Shown: positions 1 to 8,714 of the stretch, one piece after another
How the letters are laid out: each line of letters opens with the position of its first letter
How positions within the stretch are numbered: position 1 is the first letter of the stretch
Source of the DNA: Flavobacterium sp. LC2016-13
GTDB taxonomy: Bacteria; Bacteroidota; Bacteroidia; Flavobacteriales; Flavobacteriaceae
Reading direction: 5' to 3'
Length of the DNA: 64,000 nucleotides
Assembly (NCBI RefSeq): GCF_009707955.1
Contig: NZ_WMDQ01000006.1
Location: forward strand, 62,001-126,000
The notes under the pieces: model-generated
Databases searched by the model: none
What the model was told of the DNA's origin: nothing
The model's input: only the letters and a program-made list of their open reading frames with translations
Program-made: the position numbers and the translations under genes

Positions 1-156
1 AGTAAATGTGAAAGAAAAAATAAGAACCATTACATCTATGGCAACAATAATCCACCTAGGTAAATAACTAAGGTTGTTTATATTAGCCCTTAAGTTCCTT
101 GGTGAAAAAAAGTTATGAAATAAAGATCTTATTTTATTTGATTCTTCTGGATTCAA
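1..156 (-). CDS. Partial WbpM/PglF/CapD-type nucleotide-sugar 4,6-dehydratase, N-terminus only
   Basis: The minus strand is open from a TTG codon at 156-154 to the window edge, giving 52 residues with no stop. The translation contains NINNLSYLPRW followed by a hydrophobic stretch (IIVAIDVMVLIFSFTF). That pattern is typical of the start of membrane-anchored UDP-HexNAc 4,6-dehydratases of the WbpM/PglF/CapD family, whose Rossmann domain would lie beyond the window. There is no ATG between the upstream in-frame stop and this segment, so TTG is my inferred start. A TAnnTTTG box at 203-196 sits about 40 bases upstream and fits it. The family supplies UDP-4-keto-6-deoxy sugars, a substrate for the aminotransferase encoded at 2617-3759. 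The family call rests on a short N-terminus. Confidence 0.6.
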   Translation of the reverse strand, partial: MNPEESNKIRSLFHNFFSPRNLRANINNLSYLPRWIIVAIDVMVLIFSFTFT

Positions 157-195
157 TTTTGGTTTAGTTTAGTTTTTGTAAACTTTGTATGATAA

Positions 196-203
196 CAAAA
201 ATA
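196..203 (-). promoter_or_regulatory. Bacteroidetes -7 box (TATTTTTG) for the dehydratase at the window edge
   Basis: Read on the minus strand the box is TATTTTTG, matching the Bacteroidetes TAnnTTTG -7 consensus. It lies 40 bases before the inferred TTG start at 156, in the 87-base gap after rfbA. I found no convincing TTG -33 partner at 19-21 bases. Confidence 0.35.
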
Positions 204-243
204 CAAATTAAAGTTTTTAAAAGGTTAGGTTATTAAGCTGAAT

Positions 244-1128
244 TTAAACTTTAACACCTTTTCTCTTTTGTTTCAAAAATTCTATTAAATAACCTCCGTA
301 TCCTGATTTTACTAAAGGCAAAGCCAGTTCTTCAAGTTGAGCATCATTTATATATCCCTGTCTCCAGGCAATTTCTTCAATACAACCTACTTTTAATCCT
401 TGTCTTTCTTCAAGTACCTGAACAAATTGACCGGCTTGCATTAAACTATTAAATGTTCCCGTATCCAACCAGGCTGTCCCTCTACTTAAAATACCAACCT
501 TTAAAGCTTCTCTTTCCAGATATACTTTATTTACATCAGTAATTTCATATTCTCCTCTGGCACTTGGCTTAATATTTTTAGCAATTTCTACTACTGAATT
601 ATCATAAAAATATAACCCTGGAACTGCAAAATTAGATTTTGGGTTTTCTGGTTTTTCTTCAATTGAAATAGCTTTTAAATTTTCATCAAATTCTACAACG
701 CCATATCGCTCCGGATCTGATACATGATAAGCAAAAACTACACCACCATTCGGTTTAGTATTAGATTTTAAAAGTTCTTGCATGTTCGATCCAAAAAATA
801 TATTATCTCCTAATATTAAAGCTACATCATCATTACCTATAAATTCTTCTCCAATTACAAAAGCTTGTGCCAAACCATTTGGAATAGCTTGCTCAGCATA
901 ACTAAACTTACATCCTAAAGTTGATCCATCTCCTAATAATTTTTTGAAATTTGGTAAATCATGCGGAGTAGAAATAATCAATATTTCATTGATTCCTGAC
1001 ATCATCAAAGTCGACAATGGATAATAAATCATTGGTTTATCATAAACAGGCATCATTTGTTTACTCATTGCCAATGTTAATGGATGTAAACGAGTTCCTG
1101 AGCCTCCTGCTAGTATAATTCCTTTCAT
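244..1128 (-). CDS. rfbA: Glucose-1-phosphate thymidylyltransferase
   Basis: Makes dTDP-glucose from dTTP and glucose-1-phosphate, the first step to dTDP-L-rhamnose and other dTDP-deoxysugars; cytosolic. The 294-residue length is normal for RmlA. It carries the nucleotide-binding loop GGSGTRLHP (8-16), then [15 protein letters not shown] (23-37), LGDNIFFG (106-113), EKP (158-160), [10 protein letters not shown] (191-200) and [10 protein letters not shown] (216-225), all RmlA signatures. It is the last complete gene of the locus, after rfbC and rfbD. Its product should also feed the 2,6-dideoxyhexose module, because RfbB is encoded far away at 38968-40014. Confidence 0.96.
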   Translation of the reverse strand: MKGIILAGGSGTRLHPLTLAMSKQMMPVYDKPMIYYPLSTLMMSGINEILIISTPHDLPNFKKLLGDGSTLGCKFSYAEQAIPNGLAQAFVIGEEFIGNDDVALILGDNIFFGSNMQELLKSNTKPNGGVVFAYHVSDPERYGVVEFDENLKAISIEEKPENPKSNFAVPGLYFYDNSVVEIAKNIKPSARGEYEITDVNKVYLEREALKVGILSRGTAWLDTGTFNSLMQAGQFVQVLEERQGLKVGCIEEIAWRQGYINDAQLEELALPLVKSGYGGYLIEFLKQKRKGVKV

Positions 1129-1134
1129 ATATTT

Positions 1135-1200
1135 GATTTTAGATCTTAGATTTAGACTTTAAATTTCTCCTTTGGAAATCTTAAATTAAATCTTAAAATC
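1135..1200. repeat. Long imperfect inverted repeat between rfbD and rfbA
   Basis: Most of the 76-base gap between rfbD and rfbA folds on itself. The arm at 1135-1170 pairs imperfectly with 1174-1200 around a TTT loop, and AAATC/GATTT blocks recur in both arms. It is AT-rich with several mismatches, so it could be an attenuator, a processing site or only low-complexity sequence. Confidence 0.35.
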
Positions 1201-1204
1201 ACCT

Positions 1205-2053
1205 CTATTTTATAAATATTTTTTTCAAACTCTCTTTATAACTTGGAATATTTAAGCTATAAACCTCTTTAATTTTTTTCTTATCTAATAATGAAAATTC
1301 TGGTCGTTTTGCCGGAGTTGGATAAGACGCAGATGGAATTCCGCCAACATTACAATTGTATTCTCCTAATTCTTTTATACTCAACGCAAATTCATACCAA
1401 CTTATTTCGCCTTCGTTTGAATAATTATAGATTCCCGGAACCCATTCAGAAGATTCTAAAATATCAATTATTGCCTGAGCTAAATCAGCGGCATAAGTTG
1501 GAGACCCAATTTGATCATTTACAACATTAATTGATTCTTTTTCCTGCATTAAACGTTGCATCGTTTTTACAAAATTGTTTCCAAATTTGCTGTAAACCCA
1601 AGAAGTTCTTATGATGATTGAGTTTGGATTTGCTTTTAAGCAAGAGATTTCTCCTGATCTTTTACTTTCACCGTATATATTTATAGGATTTGTCTCTGCA
1701 TCTTCATTTAAAGCAATAGAAGAAGATCCATCAAAAACATAATCTGTAGAAATGTGAATTAATTTTGCATTATTTTCAAAAGCATATTTTGCAATTAATT
1801 CAACAGCCAAATGATTTATTGTAAAAGCTAATTCTTTTTCTGTTTCAGCTTTATCAACTGCAGTGTATGCACCACAATTTAAAATTATATTAGGATTAAT
1901 TTCATTTAATTGAACTTTAAGCAACTCTAGATTATCGAGTGTGATTTTATTTCTGTCAGCAAAAATCCATTCATATTGTGGGTATTTTGAAGATAAAACT
2001 GAAAGTTCAGAGCCTAACTGCCCACTTGCTCCAGTAACTAGTATTTTTTTCAT
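1205..2053 (-). CDS. rfbD: dTDP-4-dehydrorhamnose reductase
   Basis: Reduces dTDP-4-dehydro-L-rhamnose to dTDP-L-rhamnose with NAD(P)H, the last step of the rhamnose pathway. The 282-residue SDR has the nucleotide-binding GASGQLG motif (8-14), the STDYVFDG signature near residue 103, and the catalytic Tyr-x3-Lys in YGESKRSGE near 128-137. Length and motifs match RmlD. The stop overlaps nothing downstream, while the ATG shares one base with the rfbC stop, which indicates translational coupling and one operon. Confidence 0.95.
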   Translation of the reverse strand: MKKILVTGASGQLGSELSVLSSKYPQYEWIFADRNKITLDNLELLKVQLNEINPNIILNCGAYTAVDKAETEKELAFTINHLAVELIAKYAFENNAKLIHISTDYVFDGSSSIALNEDAETNPINIYGESKRSGEISCLKANPNSIIIRTSWVYSKFGNNFVKTMQRLMQEKESINVVNDQIGSPTYAADLAQAIIDILESSEWVPGIYNYSNEGEISWYEFALSIKELGEYNCNVGGIPSASYPTPAKRPEFSLLDKKKIKEVYSLNIPSYKESLKKIFIK

Positions 2054-2601
2054 TAAAATAAGCTATTACAATTTTCGATAAAAGGAAGTATTTGATCTTT
2101 TTCAGAAACAATTGCTTCTTCTAAATTCATTCCCCAATCAATATTTAATGAAGGATCATCAAATTTAATACCACCTTCTGAATCTTTATTATAAAACTGA
2201 TCACATTTGTACATTACGGAAGCGGTTTCACTGATAACAGAAAAACCATGCGCGAATCCTTGTGGTACTAATAATTGTTTTTTATTTTCAGCAGATAATA
2301 AAACGCTAAATGCTTTTCCATAAGTAGGCGATTTTTTTCTTAGATCAACTACAATATCTACTATTTCACCATCTAAAACTCGTATTAATTTAGTTTGTGC
2401 AAAAGGAGGATTTTGGTAATGTAAGCCTCGAAGAGTTCCTTTCTTTGAGAATGACTGATTATCTTGAACGAAATCAATATTAATTCCTAAATCTTTAAAT
2501 TTAATTTTATTGTATGACTCAAAAAAATAACCTCTTTCATCACCAAAAACTGTTGGTTCAACAATAACTAAATCTTTTATAAACGTTTTTTCAATTTTCA
2601 T
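2053..2601 (-). CDS. rfbC: dTDP-4-dehydrorhamnose 3,5-epimerase
   Basis: Double epimerisation of dTDP-4-dehydro-6-deoxy-D-glucose at C3 and C5. The 182-residue cupin is the normal RmlC length. It shows DERGYFFESY (21-30), RGLHYQ with His61, the LVPQGFAHGF strand (111-120) and the tyrosine-bearing YKCDQFYN (131-138), all RmlC features. It shares one base with rfbD. With RfbA, RfbD and the distant RfbB the full dTDP-L-rhamnose pathway is present in the window. Confidence 0.95.
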   Translation of the reverse strand: MKIEKTFIKDLVIVEPTVFGDERGYFFESYNKIKFKDLGINIDFVQDNQSFSKKGTLRGLHYQNPPFAQTKLIRVLDGEIVDIVVDLRKKSPTYGKAFSVLLSAENKKQLLVPQGFAHGFSVISETASVMYKCDQFYNKDSEGGIKFDDPSLNIDWGMNLEEAIVSEKDQILPFIENCNSLF

Positions 2602-2616
2602 GTTAAAATTTTAATT

Positions 2617-3759
2617 CTATACTGAAAAGAAAGTAGTAATCACTTCCTTAATTCTATTTTTATCTTCTGCTGTGAGATTTGATCCTGATGGTAAACATAA
2701 TCCTTTTTCAAATAATTCTTCGGCAATTTTATCACCATAATAAGGGTAACTCATAAAAATTGGCTGTAAGTGCATTGGTTTCCAGAGCGGTCTGCTTTCA
2801 ATATCTGCTTTTTCAAAAGCCATTCTTAAATTTTCTGTATTTCTATTTTTTGCAAGATTTGGTTCAATCAAAATGGCATTTAACCAATAGTTTGAAAAGT
2901 AATCTTCATTCAATACTTCAAAAAGAGTTACATCTTTAATGTTCTCAAAAACTTCTTTATAAAAATAATGTGTTTCTCTTCTTGCTGCAATATTCTTCTC
3001 TAACATTTTTATTTGTCCAAGCCCTATACCTGCGCAAATGTTACTCATTCGATAGTTGTAACCAATTTCACTATGTTGATAATGAACTGCAGTATCTTTT
3101 GACTGAGTAGCATAAAAAATCGCTTTTTGTTTTGATTCCTCTAAATTAGAAATCAATGCTCCACCACTTGAAGTTGTTATGATTTTATTTCCATTAAATG
3201 AAAGAATCCCAAAATTCCCAAAGGTTCCACATTTTTTCTTTTTATAAGAACTTCCTAGTGCCTCAGCACTGTCTTCTATTATCGGGATATCGTATTTTAC
3301 AGCTATAGCATGTATTTCGTCGACTTTATAAGGATTGCCATATAAGTGAACAGTAATTATTGCCTTAGGTTTTTTTCCTTTTTCTATTCTGTCTTTTATT
3401 GCAGTTTCAAGAAATTCCGGGCTAATATTCCAAGTTTCAGGTTCGCTATCTACAAAAACAGGTATTGCCCCCTGATATAAAATGGGATTTGCTGATGCTG
3501 AAAATGTCATAGTTTGGCAAATGACCTCATCTCCAGTTTTTACTCCTAATAAAATTAATGCTAAATGTATAGCAGAAGTCCCTGAATTTAAAGCTGTCAA
3601 GAATGATCCGTCATCAAAATAATTTTGTAATTGATTCTCAAAATCATTAACATTTGGTCCTCCAGAAGTAATCCAATTTCTTTCTAGTGCTTTTTGAATA
3701 TATTCGTTCTCAAAACCACTTTGTTGAGAAAGGGATAAGTAAATTCGTTTATTATCCAT
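2617..3759 (-). CDS. DegT/DnrJ/EryC1/StrS-family sugar aminotransferase
   Basis: PLP-dependent transamination of a keto group on a nucleotide sugar. The 380 residues include NSGTSAIHLAL (58-68), EDSAEALGSSY (162-172) and the PLP lysine Lys192 in SFNGNKI. Overall it resembles PglE-type enzymes, which convert UDP-4-keto-6-deoxy-GlcNAc to the 4-amino sugar. It overlaps the initiating transferase gene upstream by 8 bases, and the WbpM/PglF-like dehydratase at the window edge could supply its substrate. No PglD-like acetyltransferase lies beside it. C3 or C4 amination of the 2,6-dideoxy intermediate is an alternative. Family certain, substrate inferred. Confidence 0.8.
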   Translation of the reverse strand: MDNKRIYLSLSQQSGFENEYIQKALERNWITSGGPNVNDFENQLQNYFDDGSFLTALNSGTSAIHLALILLGVKTGDEVICQTMTFSASANPILYQGAIPVFVDSEPETWNISPEFLETAIKDRIEKGKKPKAIITVHLYGNPYKVDEIHAIAVKYDIPIIEDSAEALGSSYKKKKCGTFGNFGILSFNGNKIITTSSGGALISNLEESKQKAIFYATQSKDTAVHYQHSEIGYNYRMSNICAGIGLGQIKMLEKNIAARRETHYFYKEVFENIKDVTLFEVLNEDYFSNYWLNAILIEPNLAKNRNTENLRMAFEKADIESRPLWKPMHLQPIFMSYPYYGDKIAEELFEKGLCLPSGSNLTAEDKNRIKEVITTFFSV

Positions 3760-4717
3760 TATTACTTAAACTACTTTTATTTAATAAATAAAACTTAAGT
3801 GTATATACTAAAAGTAAAGGCAAAATAACAATCGCAAATAATATTACATCCTGAACTTTTTGATATAAAAAGATAATTATGATCGAAGCGATAAGTTGAG
3901 AAATTGCATAAAATAATGAAACTAATCTATGTTCTATTTTACATTCATTACTTAAAATTTGATACAGATGTAAGCGATGTGCTTGAAAAATGTTTTGTTT
4001 TAAATACAAACGATGTGCAATAGTACAAATAGCATCAACTCCATAAATTGCTAAGAATAAAAGCCAGATAACTGAATTCGTTATCAAAATAAGTTTTAAA
4101 ACTAAATAAATAATCCAAAAAGCAATAGCAATGCTACCTACATCACCAGCAAAACATTTTGCCTTTTTTCTATAATTAAAAAACAAAAAAACAAGACTCG
4201 CTACCATTGCATATTTTATAAAACTATTATCCGTAAAAAGCTGGATCTTTGTGTTAACATACAATAAACTTCCCATTACTACTAAAGTATATAGACCGGT
4301 AATACCATTAATCCCATCCATAAAATTATAGGCATTTATTAATCCAACAGCAAAGAAATAAGCTATTGCAATACCCCAAACTGGAACTAAAGTAAACAAG
4401 TCTAAGTCATAAAAAATTAAAGTAATCGAAAGAAAATGAATGGTGATTCTAATTTTATTTGATAAATTTTTAATATCATCCCAAAAGCTAACCAAACTGA
4501 CTAAAGTTATTCCAATGAAGAAAAAATAGTTGTTTTGAATATGCTGTGCAAAATAAAGTAATCCAGAGAACCAAAAAATGATTCCTCCTCCTCTTAATGT
4601 TATTTCTGTATGCGAACTTCTTTGGTTAGGTTTGTCAATAATATTAAATCTATCCGCAACTTTAAAATAAAGAAGCATTAAAATCATTAAAAGAATAGCG
4701 AGTATTGTGTATTGCAT
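3752..4717 (-). CDS. WecA/WbpL-family undecaprenyl-phosphate sugar-1-phosphate transferase
   Basis: Integral membrane enzyme that would start the repeat unit by moving a HexNAc-1-phosphate from its UDP carrier to undecaprenyl phosphate. The 321 residues are almost entirely hydrophobic helices (about 10) with the MraY/WecA signatures in order: Asp80-Asp81 in FWDDIKNL, NAYNFMDGING (128-138), FAGDVGS (189-195) and the histidine motif AHRLHLYQ (246-253). It sits directly after the WbuB-like transferase and before the aminotransferase. Its closeness to the FucNAc genes suggests UDP-FucNAc-type or UDP-QuiNAc(4N) substrates as in WbpL, but this cannot be fixed from sequence. Confidence 0.85.
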   Translation of the reverse strand: MQYTILAILLMILMLLYFKVADRFNIIDKPNQRSSHTEITLRGGGIIFWFSGLLYFAQHIQNNYFFFIGITLVSLVSFWDDIKNLSNKIRITIHFLSITLIFYDLDLFTLVPVWGIAIAYFFAVGLINAYNFMDGINGITGLYTLVVMGSLLYVNTKIQLFTDNSFIKYAMVASLVFLFFNYRKKAKCFAGDVGSIAIAFWIIYLVLKLILITNSVIWLLFLAIYGVDAICTIAHRLYLKQNIFQAHRLHLYQILSNECKIEHRLVSLFYAISQLIASIIIIFLYQKVQDVILFAIVILPLLLVYTLKFYLLNKSSLSNNG

Positions 4718-4775
4718 TATTTGTTATAATTTACTGATTGTTCTTCTAAAAAATTAAAATCTAAAAATGTTTATC

Positions 4776-5987
4776 CTATTTTATATTTTTCAAGAACAAA
4801 GATTCTAACTTATCCAGCAACATCTTTTTTGAAAAATTATTTTCATAATATGATTTAGCATTATATTCCATTTTAAGTTTTTCCTCTACTGTCATATTTT
4901 TTAATTCTATAGCTTTTTTAGCCAATTCAATTTCATCTCCCGCAGCTACCGCAAAACCACATTTACTATCATTTATGAGCTTATTTCCTTCTCCATTAAG
5001 CACTCCTAATATAATTTTACCCGAAGACATATATGCTTGAACTTTAGCAGGAACAGTTAAAGCAAATACAGGTTCATCTTTTAAAGATACTAGCATTACG
5101 TCCGCTTTTTTAAAAAACAAAGGCATTGCTTCGATTTCATATCTGCCAAACAAATGAATATTTGCTATTTTTTTTTCATTTATTTCATTTTTCACCCAAT
5201 CCAACTTTCTACCATCTCCAACTATAATCCAATTAATATTTTGATCCTTAGTACTATGGGCTGCTTTTAAAATTGTTTCAAAATCTTGAGATTCTCCAAC
5301 ATTTCCAGCAAACATAATGTTAAAGCCATTAGGAAGATTTGGTACAGAAATCTCTTTTTGAGGATCTCCAGTAAAAATATCCTCAGCCCAATTAGGAAAA
5401 TAGATAACTTTTTTACTTTTATCTTTTAATTTCTCCACAATAGAATTTTCAAAATATTTTGAACTAATCAAAATTACATCTGAATTATTATAAATATATC
5501 TAACTAGTTTTTCAATAATCTGTATAATTTTAATATTTTTAAAATTACTAGCAGCTAAAATACTTTCAGGCCATAAATCTAAAACCCATAGGTAAACAGG
5601 GGATTTCTTTTTCTTTTTTAGCCACAATCCAGGCAAAGCCATTGTAACTGGTGACAATTGCTGAACAAAAATAACATCAAATTTACCTTTAACTCTAAAA
5701 ATGCAAGCAAAATAAGAGAAAAAGATAAAGGATAAATAATTTAAAATTAAGTGAGTTCCTTTTCCATTTTTTCTTGGATAAATTGGGGTCCTAATTACTT
5801 TAGCACCTTTTATGATTTCTGTGCTTTTATTAAAAAAGGAATAGTTTGGAAAAAATGTTCCACCCGGATAATTTGGTTTTGCTGTCAAAACTGTCACTTC
5901 ATGACCTTTTTTTACCAAGTCAAAAACAATATCATTTCCTTTGAAAGTTTCAGGATAAAAATACTGAGAAACAAATAAAATTTTCAT
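4776..5987 (-). CDS. wbuB: GT4 glycosyltransferase of the WbuB (L-fucosamine transferase) type
   Basis: The 403-residue GT-B enzyme begins MKILFVSQYFYPETFKG, the usual WbuB-type start. It has a basic/hydrophobic middle segment suited to membrane association and a C-terminal nucleotide-sugar half with EAMPLFFKKADVMLVSL and VPAKVQAYMSSGKIILG. Known WbuB proteins move L-FucNAc or its amidine derivative in E. coli O-antigen loci. Here the gene follows fnlC by 2 bases, and the fnlA-cupin-fnlB-fnlC genes precede it. The position supports the substrate. The symbol is by analogy. Confidence 0.78.
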   Translation of the reverse strand: MKILFVSQYFYPETFKGNDIVFDLVKKGHEVTVLTAKPNYPGGTFFPNYSFFNKSTEIIKGAKVIRTPIYPRKNGKGTHLILNYLSFIFFSYFACIFRVKGKFDVIFVQQLSPVTMALPGLWLKKKKKSPVYLWVLDLWPESILAASNFKNIKIIQIIEKLVRYIYNNSDVILISSKYFENSIVEKLKDKSKKVIYFPNWAEDIFTGDPQKEISVPNLPNGFNIMFAGNVGESQDFETILKAAHSTKDQNINWIIVGDGRKLDWVKNEINEKKIANIHLFGRYEIEAMPLFFKKADVMLVSLKDEPVFALTVPAKVQAYMSSGKIILGVLNGEGNKLINDSKCGFAVAAGDEIELAKKAIELKNMTVEEKLKMEYNAKSYYENNFSKKMLLDKLESLFLKNIK

Positions 5988-5989
5988 GC

Positions 5990-7132
5990 TTATTTTATTT
6001 CACTCCAGACTACACGTTTTACATAATCAGTATAGCTCAAAATAATTCGAACCATTTTTTCGGAAACATTTGGCATTGAATAATCCGCTACTAGTCTAAA
6101 ATTTCTTTCCGTTCCAATTTTCTGATATTGTAATTGCACTAATCCTTGCATAATTCTTTCTGGACTCAAACCAACCATCATTACAGAAGTCTCTTCCATC
6201 GCTTCTGGTCTTTCATGTGCATCTCTAATGTTAAGAGCCCTAAAATTTAATACTGATGACTCTTCCGAAATTGTTCCTGAATCTGATAAAACTACAAAAG
6301 ATTTCATTTGCAAAGCGTTGTAGTCATTAAACCCAAGCGGTTTTAAAAACTGAACGTTTTTATGCATTTGAATATTTTTTTTCTCAATCATATTTCTAGT
6401 CCTCGGGTGTGTACTTACAATGATTGGATAATTGTATTTCTCAGCAATAAGATTCAAGCTATCCATTAAACCCTGAAAATTTTTCTCACTATTTATATTT
6501 TCCTCTCTATGTGAAGAAACTATAAAAAATTTACCTTCTTCCAGTCCTAGTCTCTGCAAAACATCCGAAGATTGGATAGATGGTAAATAATGATTTAAAA
6601 CTTCAAACATCGGTGAACCTGTTTTGATGATTCGATCTGCAGGTAAGCCTTCTCTCAATAAGTATTCTCTTGCGATATCACTATAAGTCAAATTAACATC
6701 TGAGATATGGTCAACAATTTTTCTGTTCGTTTCTTCTGGAACACGTTGATCAAAGCAACGATTTCCGGCTTCCATATGAAAAATAGGAATATGTCTTTTT
6801 TTTGCTGGAATTGCACAAAGACAACTATTTGTATCTCCCAAAACTAAAAAAGCATCAGGATTTTCTGTCTCTAATAAAGGATCAATTTTTATAAGTATTT
6901 GTCCCACCGTTTCAGTAGCAGTTGCTCCTGCAGCGTTAAGAAAAAAATCTGGTTTACGTATTCCTAAATCATCGAAAAATATTTGATTAAGTTCATAATC
7001 ATAATTTTGTCCAGTATGAACAATTACATGCTCAATAGCTTCTGAATTATCCAGAGCTGCCATTACTCTTGAAAGACGAATAATTTCTGGTCTCGTACCG
7101 ACCACTGTCATCACTTTTAATTTTGATTTCAT
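5990..7132 (-). CDS. fnlC: UDP-N-acetyl-L-talosamine 2-epimerase (FnlC/WbjD/CapG type)
   Basis: Last step to UDP-N-acetyl-L-fucosamine. The 380 residues belong to the UDP-GlcNAc 2-epimerase fold: GTRPE (12-16), HTGQNYDYELN (39-49), a VLGDTNS loop, HMEAGNRCFDQRVPEETNR, and VSSHREEN in the C-terminal half. HTGQNYDYELN with the GNRCFD stretch is more typical of the WbjD/FnlC group than of WecB. It follows fnlB by 31 bases. WecB (UDP-ManNAc synthesis) is the alternative, but the fnlA and fnlB neighbours argue against it. Confidence 0.9.
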   Translation of the reverse strand: MKSKLKVMTVVGTRPEIIRLSRVMAALDNSEAIEHVIVHTGQNYDYELNQIFFDDLGIRKPDFFLNAAGATATETVGQILIKIDPLLETENPDAFLVLGDTNSCLCAIPAKKRHIPIFHMEAGNRCFDQRVPEETNRKIVDHISDVNLTYSDIAREYLLREGLPADRIIKTGSPMFEVLNHYLPSIQSSDVLQRLGLEEGKFFIVSSHREENINSEKNFQGLMDSLNLIAEKYNYPIIVSTHPRTRNMIEKKNIQMHKNVQFLKPLGFNDYNALQMKSFVVLSDSGTISEESSVLNFRALNIRDAHERPEAMEETSVMMVGLSPERIMQGLVQLQYQKIGTERNFRLVADYSMPNVSEKMVRIILSYTDYVKRVVWSEIK

Positions 7133-7163
7133 TATATCTTATCTAGGATATTATTATTTTTAA

Positions 7164-8282
7164 TTATACATTTTCAAAATAAGTATCTGGGTCATTTGGA
7201 TCATAGAATTCATTAATCCAAAAATTAGTATACAATACCTCTTCTCCAATATTTTTAATATTATGAGTATACCAAATTGGCATATCTACGTACGCCGGTT
7301 CGTTTCCGTCAAGATAAAAATCCAAAACTTCATCCGTACCTATTCTACGTAACTGAATTAAAGCTTTGCCTTTAATAACTGCAAAACGTTCAATCTTTCT
7401 GGTATGATAATGATTCCCTCTTGTAATTCCCGGAACGGTTGTTGAAAAAGAAACTTGTCCGCCAACTCCTAAACGAATAATTTCTACAAATGAACCTCTG
7501 GGATCGGTATGTTCAATAAATTTTACAGGAAAATGATTTTTAATATCCATATAGCAACGAAATGTATTGAATAAATTCAACTCAAATACAGTTTCTATAC
7601 TTGGAATAATACCTTTATCCTGATACTCTGATTTATATTTTTCTAATAGAGTTAAAATTTGTGACACCTTAGATTCTGATGTATGTTGCACTACAATTTC
7701 AGGCTTGCCTTTTTTGCTTCTAATTTCAGAAATAATTGTACCTACTAATTCTCCAACATATATCAGTTTTAAATCACCGTCTACCTCAATTATCGATTTT
7801 TCGTTATGTGAAAGTTTATGACAAAAAGTCGCTACAACAGAATTATAATTTGGGTGTCCGAAGGGCCCAAAAACATTTGGAATTATCATTCCTGTAAATT
7901 GCCCTCCTGAATTATTTGACCAATTGATCATTAATTCCCTGCCTTCTTTTTTAGATTTTCCATAAAGATTATCTCTTCCCTCTTGCGTTGATGAAGAAAA
8001 AAGTACATGAGATTTACTATTTGTTGCTTTAAGAGATTGCACCAGTTTTTGAACCAACCCTAGATTAGTATCATAAATCACTTGAGGATCATTATGACGA
8101 TTCATTGCTGCCAAATGTACTATAACATCACATTCTGCTACAAAGTCGTTTAATTTATTCTGATCTTCAAAATATTCCTTTTGAAACTCAATTCGTGCAA
8201 ATTCTTCCGGGAAGAGTCCAATTGTATTATATAAATGTGCCCCAATAAAACCTGCTTGACCTGTAATACCTACTTTTAACAT
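7164..8282 (-). CDS. fnlB: Bifunctional FnlB/CapF/WbjC epimerase-reductase
   Basis: Converts the 4-keto product of FnlA to UDP-N-acetyl-L-talosamine by C3 epimerisation and C4 reduction. The two domains expected of CapF are visible: an N-terminal SDR with GITGQAGFIG (5-14), and a C-terminal cupin from about residue 250 with metal-binding histidines in GNHYHTRK (289-296) and His340. The 372-residue length is normal. It is preceded by the small cupin gene and followed by fnlC, an order consistent with the L-FucNAc pathway. Confidence 0.93.
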   Translation of the reverse strand: MLKVGITGQAGFIGAHLYNTIGLFPEEFARIEFQKEYFEDQNKLNDFVAECDVIVHLAAMNRHNDPQVIYDTNLGLVQKLVQSLKATNSKSHVLFSSSTQEGRDNLYGKSKKEGRELMINWSNNSGGQFTGMIIPNVFGPFGHPNYNSVVATFCHKLSHNEKSIIEVDGDLKLIYVGELVGTIISEIRSKKGKPEIVVQHTSESKVSQILTLLEKYKSEYQDKGIIPSIETVFELNLFNTFRCYMDIKNHFPVKFIEHTDPRGSFVEIIRLGVGGQVSFSTTVPGITRGNHYHTRKIERFAVIKGKALIQLRRIGTDEVLDFYLDGNEPAYVDMPIWYTHNIKNIGEEVLYTNFWINEFYDPNDPDTYFENV

Positions 8283-8291
8283 TCTTTGATT

Positions 8292-8708
8292 TTATATTTT
8301 AAAATAATCAATATCATATCGATATTCATCTTTAATTTCGCCCAGCAAATAATCAGCCATTACCAGTAATTTAGAATTTAACTCTAAAGATTGAATACTG
8401 CTCACATATCCTTTAGGAACATGCAGTACATTTAATTTTTCAGAATCAATTAAATAGGTAAGGATTTCTAAATTTACAGATGGTTTTTCCCAATTATCTA
8501 CTTTGATTAGCTGGATTTTAAATTTTCCGCTAACAACGCAAAACCATCTTTGCTCGATCTGATGTCCTTGCCAGCCTCTAATAAATTGTGGACTCTCATT
8601 TTCTATAATATAAATTCTTTTGATTAATGAAGCATCAAAATCATTATTGTACAATAAGGTTCCTCGGTGATCAGAATGACAATTTCCACTAATTAAATTT
8701 GGTTCCAT
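8292..8708 (-). CDS. WxcM-like/WbuC-type small cupin, putative sugar isomerase
   Basis: A 138-residue single-domain cupin with GWQGHQIEQRWFCVVSGK and a later VLHVPKGYVSS strand. This places it with FdtA/QdtA/WxcM-type sugar isomerases and the RmlC-related proteins. It is inserted between fnlA and fnlB with gaps of 6 and 9 bases, so it is clearly part of that module. Related small cupins accompany fnl genes in other bacteria, where their exact role is not settled as far as I know. It could isomerise a keto sugar intermediate. Function is inferred from position. Confidence 0.65.
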   Translation of the reverse strand: MEPNLISGNCHSDHRGTLLYNNDFDASLIKRIYIIENESPQFIRGWQGHQIEQRWFCVVSGKFKIQLIKVDNWEKPSVNLEILTYLIDSEKLNVLHVPKGYVSSIQSLELNSKLLVMADYLLGEIKDEYRYDIDYFKI

Positions 8709-8714
8709 TGTTAT

